The position numbers and the translations under genes were made by a program. A stretch of 64,000 nt of DNA from Allacma fusca (lineage: Eukaryota > Arthropoda > Collembola > Symphypleona > Sminthuridae), in the NCBI GenBank assembly GCA_947179485.1, contig OX359245.1, forward strand, positions 78,789,067-78,853,066, written 5' to 3'. Below are positions 36,511-46,523 of this stretch, piece by piece. The notes under the pieces were generated by a model. It saw nothing but the letters and a program-made list of their open reading frames with translations. It was not told where the DNA came from and did not search any database. The first letter of the stretch is position 1, and each line of letters begins with the position of its first letter.

Positions 36511-37186
36511 GTGGCTTTAAAATTCTCTAAACGGATATATGACCGGTACGTCTTAGAACCTTTGTTGAACCACAGGGTTCACTTTGGTGTCCTTGATATT
36601 GAAAACTTCAAACCAATTTTAACCTTGGAAGATTACCGGGAACTTGTAGACAGTTACAATAAAATTATGGAGACCAAAAGGGAAATTGAAGCATGGAGAA
36701 CAGATTTTGACAGGAATGCTAATTGTGTCCCAGAGGGCGAGAAAAAAGTCATTGAAGATTTGTGAAGAAGTGTTGAAATGGCTAAAGGAATTGAAATCAG
36801 CAATTGATGAGAAAAATCCAAGAAAAGCTTTTCAAATTTTTACAAATCTTACTCGTCAATTCAAATTATCAAAATCTGTGGTTTTGGCTGACCTTGATGA
36901 GCTCGCTTGGACAATGGAAAAGATAAAAATGCTGAAAGATGGTAAAAGGCAACAAATTGGTTATTCAGGTCGAACTACCATTGATTTTCAGAAGCAGTCA
37001 TCCGACAGCACTACTTATGTTTTCCATATCAAAAAAGATTTCAAGTCGCAGGTGGCGCTGTGGTGGGAGAATTTCTTTCTTTTTCAATCTTTGTCAAGAT
37101 ATAATGAAACTCAAAGCAAGCTGCACTTCCTTGATTGTGACATCGGTGGGTCAACCTGTAGGGAAGTGAATCGACCGGTCATTTTT
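36511..37186 (+). pseudogene. Frameshifted ORF of unknown family
   Basis: Two overlapping frames join into one plausible helical protein. The first covers 36511-36765 (LNHRVHFGVLDIENF, LTLEDYRELVDSYN, up to KKVIEDL). The second takes over near 36755 (CEEVLKWLKELKSAIDEKNP, LSKSVVLADLDELAW, up to 37186). There is no ATG at the left end and one frameshift near 36760, so this looks like a decayed or partial gene. A further open stretch at 37619-37819 (NLEDSIRNLDDWTKTSEMSM, SLNHMDRIVDKYC) lies beyond a MITE-like insert and may be its continuation. The family was not recognised. Confidence 0.4.
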
Positions 37187-37525
37187 AGAAAGTGAAACTT
37201 TCTTATAGACGAGTCCTTTCCGTCCGTCCGTCCGTCCGTCTACAAAATCTTGTGAGTCGCACAACTCAACAACGGAATGACATACGGACATGGGACTTGT
37301 CCCAAAAAATCGGACATACATTCTAGATGTGCCTTTTGATATTTTCCCTGACCCAGGGTCAAGTGTTTGACCTCTGAAAATTATTTTCTGGGTACAATTT
37401 TCAAAACATTTGCATTTGCTATACCTTTCCAAAGAACTGACATATGGACATGCGCTGTTTACAGATAACAATCAAACTCTATTTCCCTACCCTACTAAAA
37501 ATCTTTAAATATAATTTTCACTTTC
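37187..37525. mobile_element. MITE-like insert with GTCC-rich interior
   Basis: Near-perfect inverted ends (GAAAGTGAAA on the left, GAAAGTGAAAA read inward from the right) bound a segment with a run of CCGT repeats at 37217-37242. It separates the two halves of the frameshifted ORF. No TSD was established. Confidence 0.4.
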
Positions 37526-38164
37526 CTGCACATGCAAACAAAGTTTGCCCAAATCAGTGCAGTGCACGGATTTTTAAATACGAGGGGTGATTACATCTAG
37601 GAACGTAGTGGCCGATAGGTGAAAGGAGAAAATGTCGAGAATAACTTGGAAGATTCCATTCGGAATTTGGACGACTGGACGAAGACCTCGGAAATGTCCA
37701 TGGACAATATTGCCATTGAATTAGAGGTAAAATACAATGCAAGCTTGAATCACATGGACAGAATTGTGGATAAATACTGTAAGGAGAGTACAAAGCATAA
37801 TAGTTATCAAAAGGGGTAACTTTGCCGTCGTTATCAAAGTATTTTGGCGTAGTCCACTGTTACATGAATAAATTCTTCTTGATTTTATGCAGTATCGTTT
37901 GGTTTCCATGCATTATTTACCTGTTAATGAATGTTTACATTACTTGTTTGTCATTTTGATAGCACATCAATGTCTCATAATTTCTTAAAAAATTCCAAAG
38001 AATGGATTCTATTATATGATAATTTCTTGTTTCATAATGTGACACTTTGTGGTATTTCCACGGGTGATCTTGCTAGTGCAATTAAAATTTAGATGAATGC
38101 AAGTATGAACACCCAAAGAAGATCGTATACATACATAGTACTTAATGCTAGATCTACTTGTAAG

Positions 38165-40406
38165 TCACCTACAATAACAATACTTCTTCAAAATGCTATC
38201 CTGAATACAATGACTCTGTCGCCCGTACATATTGGTTCTACTAATTTCCTTGTAAACTTCCCAAGACCCGTTAGTTTGATGAGTTACAGTAGCTTCAAAT
38301 TCGCCCCCACTAGGTTGAACTTTAAAAGCAATGTTGTATGTAACTGGTTGCGTTTCCAAACGTGGATCCTCAATGACCTGCAGAATTTCGGAGTGGTCCA
38401 AAAAAATGTCATCTGTTATTGGGTACACTTGTGCATTCAACACAGAATCCAAGACAAGCTTCTGACACTTCAAAGAGTTGGACAACATAGTATTCAACGT
38501 TTCCACGGCTTGCCGGGCTCCCTCCACCACAATTTCATTTCCCTCCAAAAACACCGGCTTTAATTTCCGACAGACACACCAATGATGGGAAAGGCCAGCA
38601 TCTTCACACGTTCTGGTTAAGGGAATCTGGAGAAATAGACTAATCCCCCTAGGTACTTTCCTGGAGTCCGCAAGCTGGGATTGTCGTTTCCATAAATAAT
38701 AATTCTCAATATTATTCAAATGTAAGAGGTCCATGAGAGTTTCATGTAGATCAAAGTGTGTCGTCAAGCGTTGTTTGTTTCCTTGGAGATTTTGAATTGC
38801 ATACGGATACGTTTCTTGAAACCATTGGGGGATCATAAAATAAACGAAGGGCATTCGCTCTTCAATTTTTCCTTGCAAGGTGGAGAGTATGTCGCCGGAT
38901 CGAATGCCATGATCACTCATTAGTATTAGGACGGTGTCGTTGAGATAACCTTCTGTGTTGAACCATTGCAATGTCTCGAGAAGCAGATGGTCACCAAACT
39001 GCCCATAGTTAAGTTGGTCATGAGTGAGTGCTGTGGACCAAATGAAATGGAAATAACGCTTGCTTTTGTTCATTGTCGTAGCCATTTTCCTCATCAAATC
39101 CAATAACACTTCAAAGCTCAGGCGTGACCCAAGGCACATGTTAGCAACCCCTCCATTGGATGTGTGTCCAATTTGTGTATCCATTGCACGTAGTAAAGGA
39201 AGGTGGTAGTAGTCCGTGGGTGGGTCCAGAAACCCCCGTTTTTCATGAAGGAACAAACCAACATGAATTGCATCCTCAGTGAAAGCTGTCCTATAACCCT
39301 CTTGAGAAAAGTTCTTCCAAATCAATGGGGCATCGTCGAAGACTTGGTTGGCGTACCAACTAGTTTTCTGAAGTTCGCTTGCAGAAAGACCACTTAATAC
39401 CGGGACTAAAACAAATTTCATTCAGTTTTCTTGTATTAGAATATGCTCGGGAATAAAAAAAAACTTGATTTGTAAACGCTCAATTAATTGTAGCTTACGT
39501 ATATTTGGATATGTGTTATCGTCATTTTTGTTGTAACCCAACATTCCAAAAGCCGAAAGATTATTCACGAGGTAATGGTACGATGACTCGAATTGTCTCT
39601 GGAAATTCATGTGGGATAGAGCGTCTATACCAAAAACTACAACGTTTACGCTTTTTTTAGTTCTGGGATCTTTGACATTAGACTTGTTTGCACTGGGTTT
39701 CAAAGGCACGAACCCAAATATATCAACGAATTTGTAGTAGGCGTCATCATTTTTGCTGGTGAGGCATTTCACAACGATAAACTCGTAATCAACAGGAACT
39801 TTTGTTACATTGCTTTCAATCCGCTTGCATGCAGTAGCTATTCTATAAAATATTAAACAAATTAAACCTCATACCACCAATGAACGCTAGAATTTAATGA
39901 CAATTAAAAAGTTGAAAGTTCTTTTTACGAAATTCCATTTACTCAATCTCCAACTCTGATCTCTTCTTCCTTTCAAACTTGCCATAGCAGCAACTTAAAT
40001 AACCATCCTCGCTTGGATCCCGGAACTGAATCAGATTCCCTTTATTATCCGTAGTGAAGTATCTCGGGTGATTATACTCACAGTTTAAGTCCTGCTCAGG
40101 CAACCCAATGTATTCCATAATTGATGGATCGTATGGATTCAGTTCCGGAATGTGACACCTTACGATAGCAGACGCTTTAGTGAAGTTTGCTGAATCAAAG
40201 TGAACATAGCTGAGAGCTCCATGGAAACCGCTTCCATAAAATAACCAGCAAAAAATTAAACCGATTACTAGTATTAAAACACATTTACGGTGTTGGCTCA
40301 AAATCCTGACACGCTCAATAAATCTGACTGGACATTCTCCGTTCCAGAAATTTCCTAGCTTTAATTTGGGACAACAGTAACAAAATTTATGTGAGGGTTT
40401 TTTCAT
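38165..40406 (-). CDS. DUF229-family (sulfatase/alkaline phosphatase-fold) membrane protein, 682 aa
   Basis: Three exons: 40406-39943, 39842-39499 and 39405-38165; GT-AG borders, matching phases, 2049 bp. The N-terminus is cytosolic and Cys/Lys-rich, then a single transmembrane segment at about residues 42-60 (VLILVIGLIFCWLFY) makes it a type II protein with a large lumenal or extracellular domain. Seen motifs of DUF229 (PF02995): VVVFGIDALSHMNF with the metal/nucleophile region D.LS, GYNKNDDNTYPN joined across intron 2 to ILPVLSG, ILMSDHG (metal ligands D and H), EERMPFVYFMIP and LTTHFDLHETLMDLL. The sulfatase C-x-P-x-R signature is absent, as usual in DUF229. Members are common in arthropods and nematodes; substrates are unknown. 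The gene is complete and lies opposite to and between family X genes. Confidence 0.9.
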
Positions 40407-41585
40407 CTCAAAATAATGTGGGAATTTTGCGAATTAGAGAGACTGCTATCGAATGGAATCTTTCTGTTTATGGAATAAAAATGCAGTTTAAAACGCAATA
40501 CTATGAGCCTTTCTTTTCGACAGACATATCTGATTTAAGTGGGTCAGAAATCTTCACTGAATCACTCATTAAGAGCTGCCTTTTATATTGGAATAACAAT
40601 AATGTCAACAGTTCAGTCAACAAGAATAACTCATTTGAAATTCGTCAACTTGAAAGCGTAAGGACCAGAGCTCCGCACGGGTCGGGTAATTTTTGATACC
40701 GAACTTGAACCGGAACCGTACTTGAGTTTTCGGGTAAAAGCAGAGTCAGATCCGGACTTGTTCGTTCAAGCACGAGTAAAAAATCCGGTACTCTGAGTGC
40801 GGGTGAATTTACAATGTAGGCGCACTCGTACTCGGACCGAATTTTCAAGTATTTTTTTAAAAACCGGACCGACCCGTACTTGAACTCGTACTTGGACCGT
40901 ACTCGAGGTTCAATTACTTTTTCAATTACTTTTATAAGTTTTAGTTTACATAGTTTAGCCGCCATTAGTTTTAATTTATTTTTAAATGTAATAAAATTAT
41001 TCACTGTTTTTGCTATTATTTCTAGCCTGTATAGAGTACGCGTTGCTTAAACGAGCAAAAGGATTCAAATAATTCATCGTCTGACATCATCGATGTAGCT
41101 GCTGTGGTGGCAATTCATTACTTAAGCTAATGATAAATAACTCTAAATTGAGTTTTACCCATGAAATGTTTGCAACAACTCGTCGATAGTGACGTAGTTT
41201 CGGAACTGCGAGCTGTGATATTAAAAAAATTGATATTAAAATCTTTCTTGTCCGCAATATTTTTAACTATTGCCATTAATACGTTATTGAAGAGAATTTC
41301 TTAAACCTTGTTTCCTGTGTTTTCTGTACATGTTCTCAACCAGAGCTGCTTGCATGAATCAGGTAGTACCTGAAAAATACCCGTCGGGTCGGGTTCGGGT
41401 CAAGTTCCGGTCAACTACAATCAAAGTACCTGAGATTCGGGTCAAGTGCGGTTAGATCAAGGATCCGCACCTGAAAGTACAGGTCGGGTTACGATCAAGT
41501 TTCGGGTTTAAAAAATATACCTGAGCTCAATGTCAGGTACAAGTTCGGTACGAAGAATTAAAAATACCTGAACCCGAACTGGCAA

Positions 41586-43219
41586 TAGTGCATCGCATGG
41601 GTTCAGGTCGCACCCGGGTATTTGGGTTTAGGTCCAGGTTCAGGTACAGTATGGGCAGAGGTGTGGAAAATACATGAAATTTACTACTGAAATACAAAAT
41701 ACAAATACATTTTCAAAAAAGTTAAAATACAAATATAAAATACAAATCCCAGGTGTAACTTAGTTAAGATACAAAATAAAATACAAATATCTGGAGTCGT
41801 TTGGGCAAGATACAAAATAAAATACTTTGCTTCCAACAAAAAGAGAAAATACGAAATAAAAATACCGTATTTAAAATACGAAATACATATTGAAAATACT
41901 CTCAAATTTATCTCAAAGTACATATCTGATTGTGATATATATCTAAAGTTTATTCTCTCAAAATATTTTGTATAATTCGGCCAAATAATATGTACGATAC
42001 TTAAAAGTGAATCAGCTAACGTAAGGTAACTGCATGTTATTGGACTTTAGAGTTGTGCATTTGTGTGTATCAAAGTAAACATGACCCTAGGTACAGAATA
42101 TTTTTCCTTCAAACAATTAATCTTAACTTCCGGGTAAAGTATTTATATTCGCGTCACTAATTTAGCTAAATTTAAAGTTAAAAAACACATTGAATTTTAT
42201 GTATTTATCCAGTACGGTAGTTTTTCAAACCCACCAAGTTTCAAAAACTGGTTTCAAAATGTTTTAAATTAGTGCTTTTACCTTTAAAATATTTATTTGA
42301 ACATGTTTTAGAGACGACCGTAACAATTGCCAGAGTCATGTATTTTAAAACTTTATTTTGTAATTGAAATACGGGGTGGGTAAATTTTACAAGATAAATA
42401 AATACAAAATACTGTCACGTTCGTAATCTAATCAAAATATGAAATACAAAATACAGTAAACATGTTGGTACTGACAAAATACGAAATACAAAATACCTTA
42501 AACAATTTACGTCTAGAAAAATACCAAATACTAAATACTAAATGTATTTCAAATACTATTTCAAATATAATATTTCAAAATATTCCACACCTTTGAGTAT
42601 GGGTGCATGTATTTTGGACCCAAAAAAATTGGGTCCTGTCTTGGTACAATATTTTATACCCGTGAAATTGGGTAAAGGTCCAGGTTCAGGGCCAGGTACA
42701 TAGAAAAACCCGTTTTGATTTTACCTGCCAGGACCAGGTGTAACACATAAAAGAACTGAACCTGATCACGAAAGACCTGAAACGTTTGGGTTCATGGATT
42801 GTGAGTTAAAGGCCGGAGAATTTCAAGCTTCCAAGATGATTTCCATCGCAAAAGAAATGGTAGGGTGTCCCACGAACCAGTGGACACGCATTCTTATTCA
42901 TTTTAAATATATTTTATACCAAATTGTACTTTTAATACACGATAAAATAAAAAAAAGTTCGGATTCTCAAGTACCCAAACATGTTCAGGTCCCGTTCAAA
43001 AATATCCGGGTTCAGGTCGTCTTTTGGTACTTTTTTGGGTTCAGGTACTAATCAGGTGCGGGTACTGCAAAAATACAATTGGGTCAGGTTCAGGATCGAA
43101 AAACTTGAACCTGCTAAATGGGTAAATTTTCAGGTACAGGTTCACGCTTTTGAGGTACCCTAAGTTTGGGTCCAGGTCCAGGTACAGGTTCGACTATTTT
43201 GAACCCATGTGATGCACTA
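41586..43219. mobile_element. hAT-type transposon J (inside I), GGTTCAGGTACAGG word tracts
   Basis: The exact TSD is ACTGGCAA (41578-41585 and 43220-43227). The TIRs are TAGTGCATCGCATGGGTTCA and TAGTGCATCACATGGGTTCA (19 of 20). Tracts of CAGGTTCAGGTACAGG type occupy 41605-41655 and much of 42600-42790 and 42960-43200. Confidence 0.93.
41656..42595. mobile_element. hAT-type transposon K (inside J), AAATAC word tracts
   Basis: The exact TSD is AGTATGGG (41648-41655 and 42596-42603). The TIRs are CAGAGGTGTGGAA and CAAAGGTGTGGAA. The AAATACAAAATAC tracts (41668-41910 and 42360-42580) use the same word as element A, but the TIR differs beyond the first bases. It is the innermost of four nested elements. 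Confidence 0.92.
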
Positions 43220-43538
43220 ACTGGCAATTTCAGGTATTTTGCAAGTATGTTTTTACCGCAATAATTTAACTAGTTCTCAACTCGCTACTATCGTTTATAT
43301 AAAAATACCCAGTTGCTCTCTGAAAAGCTTCCACAATTTTCGACCAACTAGCGTTAAAACTTGTTATTTGTATGTACTTCAAACACGGAATAATTTAAAA
43401 ACATGTCAAATTTTAAAAAGCCGTCATTGCTTTACTTTTTGAAAGACCTCAGGTAAATGAGTAAATTTAAAGATGTCTAGAATGAAATTTTCCGTATCCC
43501 GTGATAGATCAACCTTGCAAATATCCATGGCAATGAAG

Positions 43539-43891
43539 TAGTGTTTCTTTTCGGTATCGGGAATTCCCGAGGTTCCGGTTCTTTTTCGGTTCGGTTTTGG
43601 GTCAACGGTTTAAAGAACCGTTATATTCCGGACTGGTTTCTGGTCAACGGTTTAAAAAAACGTTAAATCTCGGTCATTTGAAAAGGGGACACAATTTTGA
43701 CCTCCATAAAAATGAATCCAATACATTTTTTGCCAAAGAAACCGGAACCAGTTCGTGAAACGGTTTTATTTTTCGGATCGGTTCCGGGAAGGCAAAAATG
43801 TCCCGGACTCCAACATATCCGTTCCGTTTTTTTTCGGTTCGGGAAAACGAGTCGGGTCGAGTCCTTGTTTTGGCACCGTTCGGAAACACTA
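43539..43891. mobile_element. hAT-type MITE L (inside H), TTCGGTTCGGG word tracts
   Basis: The exact TSD is CAATGAAG (43531-43538 and 43892-43899). The TIR is TAGTGTTTC at both ends. At 353 bp it is the shortest element found, and it is almost wholly made of TTCGGTTCGG/AACCGGTT words. Confidence 0.92.
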
Positions 43892-44389
43892 CAATGAAGT
43901 CTGCCCCTTAAACTGATTGTGAACTAAAGTTTCAATACTGTAGTGGTTTGAGTTCTATACACCATACAATGCCTTCATTGTATTTTCAGTAGTTTCATTG
44001 AAGTATAACATTCCATATGTAGATGTGTTGTACAAGGCCGCTCTCGGCTCACATCAAAATAAAGCCATTGATGCAGGATTGAAGGCATGACTTTTCTACA
44101 CATGCTTTGGTGGAAATACTCGAGTACTTTTTGCATTTCAAGTACGAGTACCAAGTAATTTCAAATTCATCACTTGTACTTGTATTCGTAAATCTTGCTT
44201 CGAGTATTTTTTGAGAACTCGTACTTGTTACGATACTCGGTTCAAAATTACTCAAATACAAGTACGCAGAGTTACTTGACCCGAGAGTACGAGTACATAA
44301 TTTGTTGTGACTCCGTACTCGACCCGTACTTGTACTCGTACTTGAAACTCGAGTAGGTACTCGAACCCGTGCTGAGCTCTGATTACGAG

Positions 44390-45829
44390 CTAACCTAGGT
44401 AAGCTTTTTATCTTTAAATTAAAGCTCTCATTTCAAAATCTAGTAAGATCCCTGGGGGAAAAACCAATGAAATGAAAATCAACGAATGTTTTATAGGTAG
44501 CTTCAGTTGCTTCACCTATTTTCGGGAAACAACTATTTCATCCTGGAAGAGTTTCGGACCCTGATAGATCAAAAATTAAAACGAAGACATTTCTTGCAAT
44601 TTATTTAGCATTAAGATGTTCGAAATCATGATTTTCGAAATTTTGAGCATCAGCCAGTATGAATAATTTTTTTTATGAATCCATCCATTATATATAATGG
44701 GGTTCATATACATATGTTAAAGGTGATTTTTTATTACGTTAATTGATTTTGACAAGTCAAAATTTTTAGCTTAAAAAAAATCCAATAAAAGTATTTAAAA
44801 CCTTAATTAGAAACTAAGACTATTAAAAATCAAAATGAAAAAGATTCTAAAGAATTATGGAGTTTCGAATTTCTTCTGCAAATTATAATTATTATCAGTA
44901 GTAGGGGGACCATTTAATGGGAAATTAAATGCAGATTGTAAATTTACGTGCATTTGATTCTGGCTCTAATTACCACAAGTATTGAATTAACAGTACATTT
45001 TACACAAATATGTGTCATGTATGCTTAAAATTATTCAAAGGTTATTCTGCTGCGGTAGCCTGCATGTACTAATATTAATACTAGAGTCATGCTTAGCTCA
45101 TATCGTCTTGTTAAGTTCATCAAGGTCACATCGTAGTCAAGAGCTTTAAAGGAATAAACACGGAGTAATAATGCTTCCTTATCTGTGCTCCAAGTATTAA
45201 TTACATTGGGCCTTGATTCCTTTAATTCTGATGCTCACACATTCCTCCCTAAAACTTCTTCCAAGGAATTCAATACGTAAAATATTATAAATAGTATCTA
45301 ACAAGAATCAACCCCAGTTGGGTTGAGATTCATTCCACAGGAGTCATTACTTCAGACAATAGGCAAGAATTTTCATGATCCCAAAGTTCACCTTTTCTTA
45401 AATGTAGGAGTCAGATGCATTCCCAGTGGGTGAGCCACGGATGAGCGTTGAGGCGGAGGTCTCGGGATGTGGAATTTTAAAATGGTTTACAAGTAAATTT
45501 GATAAAATACGCCGAATAAAATATTCCTACAAATTTTAATAGCACATCAAATTCAGGCGACAACTTCCAATGGATTTGTTTCTTGCAACCTCAGATATTT
45601 AATAAACATTTACATGACGGGTGTGTACACAACTAATCTGCTGGTTATGCTGCCTTTACTCGAATACAAAGATTAGTCCTTCAGATATTAAATACAAGTT
45701 AAGGTCACATTAAATTGTCCCACAGTCATGAGTGAGTGATTCTACGGAATTCTTAGTATTTTTAGACGAGTAAACTTAAAATTAGCTTAGTAATGAATCC
45801 TTATTTACGCTGCAAGTATTTTTTATTGC
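44390..45829. other. Intergenic before X4, weak family X flank similarity
   Basis: No gene seen. From about 44870 the text resembles the far-upstream DNA of X3 (near 31850-32450), for example GCAAATTATAATTATT and the TTCAAAGATTATACTGC-type stretch, so this is duplicated X upstream DNA. Confidence 0.5.
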
Positions 45830-46523
45830 ATTGGACCTTCGCTCTTATAATTCCCATAATCATAGACGCCTGCATAACACGTCATGGAGTAACCGAGTTG
45901 CTGGGAAATTGTTCACCCAGATTATCGAAGTTTGATGATAAAATTCTAAAAAAATCCTGAACTTTATTGATACGTTTTGTTAGTAACACACAGATGCCAA
46001 CGGACCAACTACGTATATTTACTGTTTTATTTATAAGTGGTGAGACATTCGAATATAGAAGGATGCCAGTTATATACCACCAATTACAAAATGCTACTCC
46101 GTAATTTTAACTTTCTATGGACTTGACCCGAAAGACATGATTACATGGAATTGCATTCAATATGCATACTACTGCTTCATACTGTGCTTATGTATATGTA
46201 TCTATGTGATCCTGGCAAGTATTTAAACATGCCCGTTAAAAGGAATGCTGTCTAAGAATAATCAACTTTCCAGGAATTTTGTTTTTTGCATTTGCGTCAT
46301 TTGTCTTTGATGAAGGAATCTGTAGAATCTCCCCTTAAAAGCTCAGTACTGAGGACCACGGAGCTGTCTTCAGATCTTCCAGATTCTGTCTTACGATCAA
46401 CAAATTATTAAATTGTATCTTCAATTTCTTATAGCCTGTGTGAACCAAATCACGAAAAAACAGTATATTTGACAAATTATAAAATTCGATCCATTTGCCA
46501 TGAGTGGGGATTTCGCAATAAAT
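45830..46523 (+). promoter_or_regulatory. Conserved upstream block of X4
   Basis: Same block as before X2 and X3: GCATTGGACCTTCGCTC, CATAACACGTCATG, GTATTTAAACATGCCC at the TATA-like position, TGTCTAAGAATAATCAAC and TTTCCAGGAATTTTG. Confidence 0.4.

Larger units (their letters stand above)
41341..43273. mobile_element. hAT-type transposon I (inside H), GGGTCAGGTAC word tracts
   Basis: The exact TSD is TTCTCAAC (41333-41340 and 43274-43281). The left end is CAGAGCTGCTTGCATG. The right end has lost the inverted match in its last ~30 bp but keeps ACTTGCAAAATACCTGAAA (read inward), parallel to the left CTTGCA...CCTGAAA. The left tract (41360-41580) mixes CGGGTTCGGGT and CAGGTAC words. Confidence 0.65.
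40666..44381. mobile_element. hAT-type transposon H, GTACTTG/GTACTCG word tracts
   Basis: The TIRs are CAGAGCTCCGCACGGGT and CAGAGCTCAGCACGGGT (16 of 17 match). Tracts of GTACTTGAAC/GTACTCGG words lie at 40690-40925 and 44110-44370. The flanking 8-mers (GTAAGGAC and ATTACGAG) do not match, unlike nearly all other elements. It contains I, J, K and L. Confidence 0.8.

Noticed and set aside
38093..38563. 156-codon plus-strand open frame
   Set aside because: Shadow of the DUF229 gene's third exon on the opposite strand.
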